In this document: positions 56,254-63,958 of the stretch, piece by piece
Layout of the letters: the number at the start of each line of letters is the position of its first letter
Numbering within the stretch: the stretch's first letter is position 1
NCBI RefSeq assembly: GCF_000285275.1
Contig: NZ_CADO01000139.1
Location: forward strand, 62,001-126,000
DNA from: Acetobacter pasteurianus subsp. pasteurianus LMG 1262 = NBRC 106471
GTDB lineage: Bacteria; Pseudomonadota; Alphaproteobacteria; Acetobacterales; Acetobacteraceae
DNA length: 64,000 bases
Reading direction: 5' to 3'
The notes under the pieces: generated by a model
Seen by the model: only the letters and a program-made list of their open reading frames with translations
Databases searched by the model: none
What the model was told of the DNA's origin: nothing
Program-made: the position numbers and the translations under genes

Positions 56254-57124
56254 AACTGTGGAACCCGTTATTGGCCTGATAGGCGGGTCTGGCCTGTATG
56301 ATATTGACGGGTTGGAAGAAAAGGAATGGCGCACGGTAGAAACGCCTTGGGGCCTGCCTTCTGACCAGCTTCTTTTCGGGCGGCTGGATGGCGTGCGCTG
56401 CGTGTTTCTGCCGCGCCACGGCCGTGGGCATCCCATTCCGCCTTCACGCCTGAACTATCGGGCCAATATTGCCGCCATGAAAATTTCTGGCGTAACAGAC
56501 ATTGTCTCGCTTTCTGCTGTTGGGTCTTTGAAAGAAGAACTGCCACCGGGGCATTTTGTGGTGATCGATCAATTTATTGATCGTACCATTGCACGCACCA
56601 AAAGCTTTTTTGATACAGGCTGTGTTGCGCATATTTCTATGGCAGATCCGCTGTGCAACCGCGTGGGCGATGTGCTGAAGGCGCAGGCAGACAAGCTGGG
56701 TATTACCGCTGTGCGTGGCGGCACCTATCTGGTTATGGAAGGCCCGCAGTTTTCAACTCGTGCAGAAAGCGAGCTGTACCGGAGCTGGGGTTGCTCCGTT
56801 ATTGGTATGACCAACATGCCAGAAGCCAGCTTGGCGCGTGAAGCTGAAATCTGTTACGCCACGGTGGCTATGGTGACAGATTATGACTGCTGGCACACGG
56901 AGCATGACAACGTGACAGTAGATAGCGTTGTAAAAACCATGCAGGCGAACTCAGCCAATGCCAAGGCGCTGATTAAAGCTGTTATTCCTGCTTTGGGTGG
57001 CAAGCGCCATAGCTGTAGCGCAGGCTGTGACCATGCACTGGAACACGCTATTATGACGGCACCTTCTGTGCGTGACCCGGAACTGGTAGCAAAGCTGAAA
57101 AGCATTGCCGGCCGCGTTCTGTAA
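56240..57124 (+). CDS. mtnP: S-methyl-5'-thioadenosine phosphorylase
   Basis: Cleaves methylthioadenosine with phosphate in methionine salvage. The 294-residue product has IGLIGGSGLYDI, PRHGRGHPIPPSRLNYRANI, the catalytic VRGGTYLVMEGPQFSTRAESELYR, IGMTNMPEASLAREAEICY and VTDYDCWHTE. Length is normal. It starts inside the petC end (14-base overlap), so it is probably co-transcribed with the bc1 genes; the petBC-mtnP linkage is common in Alphaproteobacteria. An adenine phosphoribosyltransferase gene often follows; here a terminator does. Confidence 0.96.
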   Translation: MSENETVEPVIGLIGGSGLYDIDGLEEKEWRTVETPWGLPSDQLLFGRLDGVRCVFLPRHGRGHPIPPSRLNYRANIAAMKISGVTDIVSLSAVGSLKEELPPGHFVVIDQFIDRTIARTKSFFDTGCVAHISMADPLCNRVGDVLKAQADKLGITAVRGGTYLVMEGPQFSTRAESELYRSWGCSVIGMTNMPEASLAREAEICYATVAMVTDYDCWHTEHDNVTVDSVVKTMQANSANAKALIKAVIPALGGKRHSCSAGCDHALEHAIMTAPSVRDPELVAKLKSIAGRVL

Positions 57125-57138
57125 AAATATAAAAACAG

Positions 57139-57181
57139 GGCATGGAGTATTTGTTTTTGATGCTTCATGCCTTGGGTTTTT
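57139..57181 (+). terminator. Intrinsic terminator of mtnP
   Basis: GGCATGGAG (57139-57147) pairs with CTTCATGCC (57163-57171), with one G-U-type step, followed by TTGGGTTTTTT. It ends the pet-mtn unit 14 bases past the mtnP stop and supports the later start of the next gene. Confidence 0.7.
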
Positions 57182-57226
57182 AAGGTGTTAGCAAAACCGG
57201 CCTTAAAAACAGAAAGAATACGATAC

Positions 57227-57748
57227 ATGGTAAAATCAGCCCGCACGTCTGCCCCTTTGCTTATCATGTGCCTGCTTGTGGGTGGTGTGCATGCAGCGCA
57301 GGCACATCGGGCTGTAAGGTCTTGCAAACCGGCTGATTTATCTGTGCATTTTGAGGACGGGCAGGGGGCGTTTGATGGCATGTCCCATAGCGGGGCGTGG
57401 GTTGTTCTTGCCAACCGCAGTGCCACGCGCTGTGCTGTTCCTGCATTGCCGGATGTGCAGCTTGAAGATGCACAGGATCATGTTCTGGCAATAGGCAAGC
57501 CAGTGCCCCTTTCCCCCCACCAACAGCCAAGCCAGAAAATACTCAAGCCCCATGTACTGTGGCGGGCCAGCATGTATTGGGTTTCTGGCAATGTGTATGA
57601 TGGGGGGCAATGTGTTTCCCCCAATCGTGCTGTATTGACGTTTCCTTTGGGGGATGTGCGCGTTGATTTTCCTGCACGCACTTTATGCGGGCCAGCCCAA
57701 ACACCGCTTACGTTTGAGCAGGGGCTATTACAGCCGGTACCGCGTTAA
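57227..57748 (+). CDS. Secreted DUF4232-like protein
   Basis: A 173-residue protein with a signal peptide (MVKSARTSAPLLIMCLLVGGVHAAQA) and a single domain with two cysteine pairs: SCKPADLSVHFEDGQGAFDGMSHSGAWVVLANRSATRCAVPALPDVQLED, then GGQCVSPNRAVLTFPLG and TLCGPAQT. This layout resembles DUF4232, a small beta-rich extracytoplasmic family of unknown function. The start at 57227 was chosen because a possible ATG at 57167 lies in the mtnP terminator. It stands between mtnP and the LysE-type gene. Confidence 0.75.
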   Translation: MVKSARTSAPLLIMCLLVGGVHAAQAHRAVRSCKPADLSVHFEDGQGAFDGMSHSGAWVVLANRSATRCAVPALPDVQLEDAQDHVLAIGKPVPLSPHQQPSQKILKPHVLWRASMYWVSGNVYDGGQCVSPNRAVLTFPLGDVRVDFPARTLCGPAQTPLTFEQGLLQPVPR

Positions 57749-57890
57749 CAGCGCAAAGCGTATTTAAAACCAAATGCTATGAGTAATGCAGTGGCATCAG
57801 GGGTGTACTGTTTTTTATTACAGCCTGTTCACCTTTTCCGTTTTCTCCTTTAGGACGCTTCCAAACCTTTAACCGGAGAGCCGGATCGTT

Positions 57891-58526
57891 ATGCCGCATG
57901 TTTTCCTTCCTGTGCTGGCGTTTGCTGCTGCATGGGGTGTTCTTGTTTTAACACCGGGCACAGAAACGGCCCTTATTATCCGGCTGAGCATCAGTGTAGG
58001 GCGCACAACCGCCATTGGTGCGGTATTGGGCATTGCTGCGGGCCTGACCCTGTGGGGCATTGGCACGGCATTTGGGTTAAGCGCGCTTATTGCGGCATCT
58101 CACACATTGTATCTGGTGCTGGAATGGGCCTGCGCTGGCTATCTGCTCTCTCTAGCGTTTCGGTTGGCGGTCAATGTCCTGCGCTCCACACCAGAGACGG
58201 AAACAGATTCCGAAAATCAGGCCCCCAAGGCATTTTGGTCGGGCTTTCAGCGTGGGATGTTCACCACAATTCTAAACCCGCTTGTTGGGGTGTTTGATCT
58301 TACAGCCTTTCCACAATTTATTCCCCCAGAAGTAAATGCCGTAACATATGCGCTGCTGTTAACCGTAGTGCAGGCTGCATTAACTCTGACATGGTATTTT
58401 ACACTGGCTTTTACAGCACTTTTCTTCAGCCGCTTTCTTGCCAACCCGGTTGTTATTCGTGTTCTGGATGGGTTAACAGCTTTGGTTTTTGTTATCTTTG
58501 CCATTCGGCTTGTTATAAGCGGCTGA
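57891..58526 (+). CDS. LysE/RhtB-family amino-acid exporter
   Basis: A 211-residue protein with about six membrane helices and the LysE-family signature region: GVLVLTPGTETALIIRLSISVGRTTAIGAVLGIAAG (TPGP is usual; here TPGT). ILNPLVGVFDLTAFPQFI matches the second NPK-type block. Members export lysine, homoserine or threonine; the substrate cannot be named. A GGAGAG ribosome site precedes the ATG at 57891. It converges on a small membrane-protein gene. Confidence 0.88.
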   Translation: MPHVFLPVLAFAAAWGVLVLTPGTETALIIRLSISVGRTTAIGAVLGIAAGLTLWGIGTAFGLSALIAASHTLYLVLEWACAGYLLSLAFRLAVNVLRSTPETETDSENQAPKAFWSGFQRGMFTTILNPLVGVFDLTAFPQFIPPEVNAVTYALLLTVVQAALTLTWYFTLAFTALFFSRFLANPVVIRVLDGLTALVFVIFAIRLVISG

Positions 58527-58536
58527 AGAGGTGCAG

Positions 58537-58890
58537 TTAGGAAAACTTGCGGAGCTTCTGCATGTTTTTCTGAAAGCGGGATTCCTTATTTTTCTGTTGC
58601 ATGGCAATGAAATGCCGGAACGCAAAAGACATAAGGGCACACCCAATAACAAACCCCACAAGGGTAAACATAACCAAGGCAGATGTGCTGTACACAGCCC
58701 ATGATCGGGTATCGGGCAGGGCATCCCATACCGGTTTCAGCCAGCTTATACTGTGCGGATCATGCACCGGTATGTTGGCACGCAGCATGGCATCTTTAAT
58801 AATCACCATTAAGGTTACGGGTAATGAAAGTGCCATTAAAAATGCACCAGATGCCCATATCAAAATGTATCTTCGTTCCTCTGTGCACAT
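58537..58890 (-). CDS. Hypothetical small membrane protein
   Basis: A 117-residue protein with two predicted membrane helices, ILIWASGAFLMALSLPVTLMVII and ALVMFTLVGFVIGCALMSFAF, and a basic C-terminus (QQKNKESRFQKNMQKLRKFS). The loop between them has Trp and Pro but no known motif. Not recognised. It converges on the LysE-type gene with a 10-base gap, and faces a 242-base spacer upstream. Confidence 0.65.
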   Translation of the reverse strand: MCTEERRYILIWASGAFLMALSLPVTLMVIIKDAMLRANIPVHDPHSISWLKPVWDALPDTRSWAVYSTSALVMFTLVGFVIGCALMSFAFRHFIAMQQKNKESRFQKNMQKLRKFS

Positions 58891-59011
58891 TTCTTGTTTT
58901 CCCCTTACATGTTCTTGAGATCATGCAATTGTGCATAAGTAACGCCGCAGCTCTGCTTGAAGTTGCGTGCTACGGAGGGGAAGGGAGGTTTCGGGTTTCT
59001 GTTAGAAAGGC

Positions 59012-59040
59012 GTATTTTCTGAGTATCTACTGGAAAATAC
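59012..59040. repeat. 8-bp inverted repeat in the spacer upstream of the small membrane protein
   Basis: GTATTTTC (59012-59019) pairs with GAAAATAC (59033-59040) across 13 bases, in the 242-base spacer between the small membrane-protein gene and the nitroreductase. It may be an operator for the former or a weak hairpin. Confidence 0.4.
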
Positions 59041-59080
59041 TTGAAAAATTTCTGTTTGCAGTGCGGCTAACTTAGAAAAC

Positions 59081-59125
59081 TAAAATAAAAATGGCGGATG
59101 GCCTGCATGCAGCAGACCGTCCGCC
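59081..59125 (-). terminator. Intrinsic terminator of the nitroreductase gene
   Basis: GGCGGA-T-GG (59093-59101) pairs with CC-G-TCCGCC (59117-59125), and the minus strand continues into ATTTTTATTTT. It lies directly after the nitroreductase stop. Confidence 0.75.
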
Positions 59126-59132
59126 GTGGTTT

Positions 59133-59783
59133 TTAGAGCTGCGTGAACAGGCTTTTTTCTGGCAGACGAGACTTGGGTAGTTTGGCGTTGAAATCTGCAT
59201 CGGAATGATAGCCGAGCGAGACAATAACAGCCGGGGCAAGCCCTTTTTCTTTCAGGCCCAGTTCCTTATCCAGAATGGCAGCATCAAACCCTTCCATGGG
59301 GGTTGCATCCACTCCAAGAAGTGCGGCTGAAAGCAGCAGAAAACCTTGTGCAATATATGTCTGCTTTTGTGCCCAGGTTGCTACATCGCCCATTTGTTCA
59401 TGCAGCCCCACAAAACCATTGCGTCCCTTGGTAATGGAAACTTTGGTGGCTTCATCCGCAAAGCGGCCGTCTTTCTGTTCCTGCTCGGTAATGCTTTCCA
59501 GATATGCGGGCGGCAGGCTTGTGCGAGAGCTCAGCACAATAACATGCGATGCATCCATAACGCGGGGCGCGTTAAACGCAAACATGCCGCTGGTGGCCTT
59601 GGCAATGCGGGCTTTGCCTTCATCATTGTCAGCAACAAAAAAGTGCCACGGCTGAGAGTTTACGGAAGATGGGCTGTAGCGCAGTGCTTCTTGTAACTGA
59701 GCAAAAATATCTGCCGGAATTTTACGGGTTTTATCGTAAGCTTTGGTGGTGTGCCGGTGGGTAAGAGTTTCAAGAAGCGTCAC
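59133..59783 (-). CDS. nfsB: NfsB-type NAD(P)H nitroreductase
   Basis: FMN-dependent flavoenzyme reducing nitro compounds, quinones or related acceptors in the cytosol. The 216-residue product has LTHRHTTKAYD and YSPSSVNSQPWHFFV, the FMN-binding signatures, then AALLGVDATPMEGFD and VSLGYHSDADFN, all NfsB-like. Length is normal. The physiological substrate is not known from sequence. It is one of several metabolic genes without clear operon partners at this end of the window. Confidence 0.88.
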   Translation of the reverse strand: MTLLETLTHRHTTKAYDKTRKIPADIFAQLQEALRYSPSSVNSQPWHFFVADNDEGKARIAKATSGMFAFNAPRVMDASHVIVLSSRTSLPPAYLESITEQEQKDGRFADEATKVSITKGRNGFVGLHEQMGDVATWAQKQTYIAQGFLLLSAALLGVDATPMEGFDAAILDKELGLKEKGLAPAVIVSLGYHSDADFNAKLPKSRLPEKSLFTQL

Positions 59784-59899
59784 GGCTGTTCTCCTCAGCT
59801 TTATACAATGAGTGATGGCAAGCGTAACTTCGTACCCTCAAAAGGTCACGGTGCATTACGTTAATGGATGCTATGCCAAGATATATGAGACACAGGCAG

Positions 59900-60799
59900 T
59901 TATGGCAGCATGGTGCGTGCAACGCGGCAGGCGGCCAGATCCCACACTGCGCACCCAACGGATTTAAAGAACACCGGGCGCGTTGAGTCTGCGGGTGTCT
60001 CCAGCGCTTCTGCCAGAGCGTGCACAGTGCTCCAGTTTACACCTGCTTGCAGAATATCACCGGCTTCGGTTGGGGCGCCAATCGGGTCATCTACATAAAG
60101 CTGGCTGGCCTGTACAATCTGTGGTGCAATTTCTGCCATATCGGGGCGGTAAGCGCCTACACCAATAACAAGGCAGTGCGGGTCGGCTTTGCCATCATAA
60201 ATGGGCGTAGTGCTGGCTGTGGTGGTGATAACAACGTTAAACGGTATTTCTTTGAGGGCTTCTGGGCGCAGTGTCAGAAGGTTTGTTGCATGCTGCTTAC
60301 AAAAATGTTCCGCCCGTTCTGGGCTACGGCCACGGATTGCAACCTCAATGCCCGGATATAGGGCTGAGAGCGCCTCTACATGGGCAATGGCTTGGGTGCC
60401 TGTGCCAACAATCAACACCCTTTTTACAGCGCCACGGGCAAATGTGCGCATACCCAGCATGCTCATGGCGGATGTGCGGCGCATTGTTACGGTGGGACCA
60501 TCAAGATTGAAAAGGAAGCGCCCATTATGCGCATCGGCGCATGTAATCATGCCCTGTATGGTGGGAAGATGCTGCACGGCATTTTTGCCAAAAATTGTGA
60601 GTATCTTTGTGGCAATCAAATCTTCCGCCACGGTTGGCATGCACATCAGCGTGCCATTGCCATCCTGCGTGGGAACAACCGTGCGCGGCGGGCATGTAAT
60701 GCCACCATTTGCGTAATCACGCACCGTGCGGGCCAGCATGTTCACCAATGCAGGAAATGGTAAAAGTGCCTGCGTTTCTGGCGCACCGTAATATTGCAT
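59900..60799 (-). CDS. Ornithine cyclodeaminase-family enzyme, likely 1-pyrroline-2-carboxylate reductase
   Basis: A 299-residue NAD(P)-dependent enzyme. Seen: the catalytic lysine region DLIATKILTIFGKN, the Rossmann motif VLIVGTGTQAIAHVEALS, and VAIRGRSPERAEHF, the ketimine-reductase-type variant of the ornithine-cyclodeaminase/mu-crystallin family. These enzymes reduce pyrroline- or piperideine-2-carboxylate in D-amino-acid or hydroxyproline breakdown, or cyclise ornithine. The start at 60799 (MQYYGAPE) is 43 bases after a promoter with an overlapping palindrome. No hydroxyproline genes are adjacent, so the substrate is only inferred. Confidence 0.8.
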   Translation of the reverse strand: MQYYGAPETQALLPFPALVNMLARTVRDYANGGITCPPRTVVPTQDGNGTLMCMPTVAEDLIATKILTIFGKNAVQHLPTIQGMITCADAHNGRFLFNLDGPTVTMRRTSAMSMLGMRTFARGAVKRVLIVGTGTQAIAHVEALSALYPGIEVAIRGRSPERAEHFCKQHATNLLTLRPEALKEIPFNVVITTTASTTPIYDGKADPHCLVIGVGAYRPDMAEIAPQIVQASQLYVDDPIGAPTEAGDILQAGVNWSTVHALAEALETPADSTRPVFFKSVGCAVWDLAACRVARTMLP

Positions 60800-60836
60800 G
60801 TAAGGCGTGTTCCATGGTTCAGTTTAGTGGGCGTGG

Positions 60837-60870
60837 CGCTTATTGCACTGCGAAGTACAATAAGCGTCAA
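60837..60870 (-). promoter_or_regulatory. Sigma70-like promoter overlapped by a palindromic operator
   Basis: On the minus strand TTGACG (60865-60870) and TGCAAT (60842-60847) are spaced by 17 bases, as -35 and -10 elements. A palindrome, CGCTTATTG (60837-60845) with CAATAAGCG (60858-60866), extended inward by ACT/AGT, covers the spacer and the -10. It lies upstream of the pyrroline-2-carboxylate reductase-like gene. A repressor site is inferred; its regulator is not obvious. Confidence 0.65.
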
Positions 60871-60959
60871 GGGCTGGAACCGCCGATTTTTATTGTGGTG
60901 TAAGGCAAACACTTTAGAAAATTGCTGAATAATGCCCGGTCTTGTTGTGCGTGGCATTC

Positions 60960-62366
60960 TTATCGCAAAAGCAGATTGGTGATGGTATCAGTCAGTTTGT
61001 TGAATGGAGGCTGAAGCAGCGTTGCGGCATTAAAGCGCCCCTGTTTGTAAATGCCGCGGGCATGTGTAAGGGCCATAAAGCCTTCTTTTCCGTGATAGGC
61101 TCCAATGCCACTTTCTCCCACACCGCCAAATGGCAGGGCATCTTGCACGTAATGCAGCAATGTGCCGTTTATGGTCACATTTCCTGAAACCGTGCGTTGC
61201 AGAAGCCTGTTTTGTTCAGCGTGTTTTTCTCCGAAGTAATACAAAGCCAAAGGTCTGGGGCGTGCATTGATAAAAGCAATGGCTTCATCAAGATTTTTGT
61301 AGGTCAGCACAGGTAACACGGGTCCGAAAATTTCTTCCTGCATGACCGCCATTTCAGGTTTAGCGTTGAGTATCAGAACAGGCGCAAGCACATGGTCGGT
61401 TGCGGAATCGCTTCCCATTCGGATAACCCGCGCGCCTTGTTCTTCCGCATCACGGATCAGACCGCTGAGCCGTGTATAATGATGCTGGTTAAGGATGGCT
61501 GTATAATCGGGAGATCCCACATAACTGCCGGGATGCAGCTTTTTCACGGCTGCCTGATAGGCTTCGGCAAAAGCCTGCTGTTGGCTTTCATGCACCAGCA
61601 CATAATCTGGAGCGATGCAGGTTTGCCCAGCATTGGTGAGTTTGCCAAATGCCACGCGGCCTGCCACCCGCTGCATGGAAAAACCGGGCTCGATCACGAC
61701 GGGAGATTTGCCGCCGAGTTCAAGGGTGACGGGAGTGAGATTACGCGCTGCGGCTTCAGCCACTTTTTTTCCAACTGCCGTGCTGCCGGTGAACAGGATA
61801 TGATCAAAGGGCAGGGCCGAGAACGCGGCACCCACTTCGCCATCTCCCGTCACAACAGATACCTGATCAGGCGGAAAGACAGCCTGCACGATCTCGCCAA
61901 TCACTGCCGATGTAGCCGGTGTGAATTCCGATGGTTTCAGCATGGCGCGGTTGCCCGCCGCAATGGCTGTAGCCAGTGGCGTAAGAGCGAGGGAAACCGG
62001 GTAGTTCCACGGTGCGATAATGCCTACAACCCCGATAGGTTGGCGCATCACCCATGCCTTTCCGCACTGGAAATAGGCCGCTATATGCCGACATTCCGGC
62101 TTCATCCAGTGCCCGACATGCCGGATCATATAATTGATCGACTGCACAAGCGGGATGAGTTCCACAATGGCGCTTTCCCGTTCCGAGCGCTGGCCAAAAT
62201 CGGTTTTCAGAGCACGCACGATGTCAATGCGTCGCTTGAGGATTTCAGCTTTAAGGCGGCGCAGATCAGCACGCCGCTGTTTTAAACTGGGCGGCCCGGC
62301 GCGTAGGAACGTGGCGCGTTGGTGATCGAGAATGTCACGCAGATTGGCAGAAGTAACATCAGGCAT
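60960..62366 (-). CDS. Aldehyde dehydrogenase (coniferyl-aldehyde dehydrogenase-like)
   Basis: A 468-residue NAD(P)-dependent aldehyde dehydrogenase. Seen: IIAPWNYPVSLALTPLATAIAAGN, ILFTGSTAVGKKVAEAA, catalytic Glu in VTLELGGKSPVVIEPG, catalytic Cys in NAGQTCIAPDYVLV, and EEIFGPVLPVL. VQSINYMIRHVGHWMKPE is typical of the coniferyl-aldehyde dehydrogenase subgroup that has no large N-terminal extension. The start at 62366 was chosen because GGAG precedes it; the ATG at 62378 lies inside an operator-like repeat. It is divergent from a TetR-type regulator, which probably controls it. Substrate unknown; aldehyde detoxification is likely. Confidence 0.9.
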   Translation of the reverse strand: MPDVTSANLRDILDHQRATFLRAGPPSLKQRRADLRRLKAEILKRRIDIVRALKTDFGQRSERESAIVELIPLVQSINYMIRHVGHWMKPECRHIAAYFQCGKAWVMRQPIGVVGIIAPWNYPVSLALTPLATAIAAGNRAMLKPSEFTPATSAVIGEIVQAVFPPDQVSVVTGDGEVGAAFSALPFDHILFTGSTAVGKKVAEAAARNLTPVTLELGGKSPVVIEPGFSMQRVAGRVAFGKLTNAGQTCIAPDYVLVHESQQQAFAEAYQAAVKKLHPGSYVGSPDYTAILNQHHYTRLSGLIRDAEEQGARVIRMGSDSATDHVLAPVLILNAKPEMAVMQEEIFGPVLPVLTYKNLDEAIAFINARPRPLALYYFGEKHAEQNRLLQRTVSGNVTINGTLLHYVQDALPFGGVGESGIGAYHGKEGFMALTHARGIYKQGRFNAATLLQPPFNKLTDTITNLLLR

Positions 62367-62375
62367 TGTGCGCTC

Positions 62376-62456
62376 CATGTTTACAGGAGAAACTTATACA
62401 GGCAGGGTATGAGCCATAATACTTTGGTGTCAATGAAAGTTTCTTCTGTAAACATG
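62376..62456. promoter_or_regulatory. Long inverted repeat, probable TetR operators
   Basis: CATGTTTACAGGAGAAACTT (62376-62395) and AAGTTTCTTCTGTAAACATG (62437-62456) are inverted repeats, 19 of 20 positions matching, 41 bases apart. Each arm has internal GTTT-N7-AAAC symmetry. They fill the 100-base gap between the aldehyde dehydrogenase and TetR genes, so they are likely the sites through which the regulator controls both. Confidence 0.75.
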
Positions 62457-62466
62457 AGCCTCACGA

Positions 62467-63093
62467 ATGAGTGAAACTACAAACCGCCCTTATCATCATG
62501 GTGATTTACGCCATGCCCTGATCGACACAGCACTTGCCATGCTGGCAGCAGACCAGAACTGGACCTTCACTTTGCGGGAAGTGGCACGGCGCACGGGTGT
62601 TAGCCACGCGGCCCCTTACAAGCATTTCCGGGATAAGGAGGCGCTTTTGCGTGAACTGGCACGCATCGGCTTTGTTCAGCTTGGGCAGAGCATGGCGCAG
62701 GCCATGTCAGCAGATACGTTTTCTGTAAGAGAGAAATTCGTTGCCGCTGCACAGGCTTGTATTGATTTTGCCATCCATAACCCCGGTCTTTACCGCCTGA
62801 TGTTCAGTTCCGATGCGGATAAAACGATAGATTCCCAATTGCATGATGCCGCTATGAACACCTTCGGGCTTCTTCTGCGGCTTTTGGAAGAGGGACAGCG
62901 GGATGGCAGTTTCCGACCCATTGCCATGAGTGCGCAGGCAGCAGCAAGTTGGGCACAGGTGCATGGTCTGGCCATGCTGGCAATCAATCATCAATTACTT
63001 GAGGAAAAGGTGGGGGTAGCCCCAATTCCTGCCGCGCTGGAGGTGTTGCTGGATGGTATGTGCTGCGGAGTAAGTAACCAGCAGAAGCCATAG
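62467..63093 (+). CDS. TetR-family transcriptional regulator
   Basis: A 208-residue regulator with an N-terminal helix-turn-helix (about residues 12-60): LRHALIDTALAMLAADQNWTFTLREVARRTGVSHAAPYKHFRDKEALLRELA. The C-terminal ligand-binding part (FVAAAQACIDFAIHNPGLYRLMFSS) is of the WHG type found in some TetR regulators. The ATG at 62467 lies 11 bases past an operator-like arm. It is divergent from the aldehyde dehydrogenase gene and is its likely local regulator. Confidence 0.93.
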   Translation: MSETTNRPYHHGDLRHALIDTALAMLAADQNWTFTLREVARRTGVSHAAPYKHFRDKEALLRELARIGFVQLGQSMAQAMSADTFSVREKFVAAAQACIDFAIHNPGLYRLMFSSDADKTIDSQLHDAAMNTFGLLLRLLEEGQRDGSFRPIAMSAQAAASWAQVHGLAMLAINHQLLEEKVGVAPIPAALEVLLDGMCCGVSNQQKP

Positions 63094-63283
63094 TCCCCTT
63101 ACGCCGTTTTTATGAGTCCGCATCGTTACATGCTGCAAGTTTCCAAAAATTTGCAGTCTGCATCGTGATATTTGCTTTAGAAACCAGTAGGGTTGTCTTG
63201 CCTTGCTCGGAATCTTGCGTGTTGTATTGAAAGAAACTTATGGGCGGATAAGGTGTTTATACAATCACAGGCAAAGGAAGGGT

Positions 63284-63823
63284 ATGGTGCAGCGCATAAT
63301 TGCCGGAGTGGTGCTTATTGGCCTTCTGTCTTTGAGTGCCAATATTGTGTGTGCTCAGGATACTGGCCAGAATCAGCCAGAAAAACCGCCCACCACCTAT
63401 TACTGGCACAACTGGGCGGATCATAATGGTGTAAGCCATATGACGAAGTGCCCACTTCATCATTACAGCCTCAAGACAATGAACAAGCCTGCGGCTCCTC
63501 AGTGGTCAGACGTGCTTTCCAAAGGAGAGGTGCAAATTATTTCAACAGTGCAGCCGGACCATTGGAACGGCGCATGGCATACCGATCCTAAGGTGCAGTG
63601 GATTATTCCACTGAAAGGCACATGGTTTGTTCAGGCAATGGATGGCACACGTGTTGAAATGGGGCCCGGAGATATATCTTTAGGCGAAGATCAAAGAACA
63701 CTTCCTGATGCGCAGGGGCATAAAGGACACTTGGGCGGGAATGTAACGTCTGGCCCGGTAACGCTGATGGTAATTCAATTGGCAGAAGCGCCTACAGTGG
63801 ATGAGGCATGTCGCTTCAAATAA
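63284..63823 (+). CDS. Secreted cupin-like protein
   Basis: A 179-residue protein with a signal peptide (MVQRIIAGVVLIGLLSLSANIVCAQD) and a cupin-like core: PKVQWIIPLKGTWFVQAMDGTRVEMGPGDISLGEDQ, matching the G(X)5HXH(X)3,4E(X)6G region in shape but without its metal-binding histidines. The following HKGHLGGNVTSGPVTLMVIQLAEA forms the second half. The start at 63284 has AAGGAAG before it; a longer frame from 63203 is less likely. Function unknown. It lies near the right edge after the TetR gene. Confidence 0.75.
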   Translation: MVQRIIAGVVLIGLLSLSANIVCAQDTGQNQPEKPPTTYYWHNWADHNGVSHMTKCPLHHYSLKTMNKPAAPQWSDVLSKGEVQIISTVQPDHWNGAWHTDPKVQWIIPLKGTWFVQAMDGTRVEMGPGDISLGEDQRTLPDAQGHKGHLGGNVTSGPVTLMVIQLAEAPTVDEACRFK

Positions 63824-63838
63824 AACATCACGGCGTAT

Positions 63839-63900
63839 AGAACACATTTTGGATTTGCGACGTCCGCTGATGGAGGCATGGGCTGCGGAGTGTCGTGAAT
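63839..63900 (+). other. Possible integrase C-terminal remnant
   Basis: A short frame after the cupin gene reads RRIEHILDLRRPLMEAWAAECRE and then stops. The pattern (two Arg, then LMxAWA, then Cys) is that of the last helix of phage-type tyrosine integrases with a DUF4102 domain. No catalytic residues are present, and a chance resemblance in about 20 residues is quite possible. Confidence 0.2.
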
Positions 63901-63933
63901 GATCGTCAGCACCATTCAGTATATCGTTTTTGC

Positions 63934-63958
63934 GGTGTTACTGGTGTTATCGGTGTTA
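63934..63958. repeat. Three GGTGTTA direct repeats, 9-base period
   Basis: GGTGTTA occurs at 63934, 63943 and 63952. The stretch can also be read as the membrane-like frame MIVSTIQYIVFAVLLVLSVLP starting at 63899, which runs off the right edge. With so little sequence, neither reading can be settled. Confidence 0.45.
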
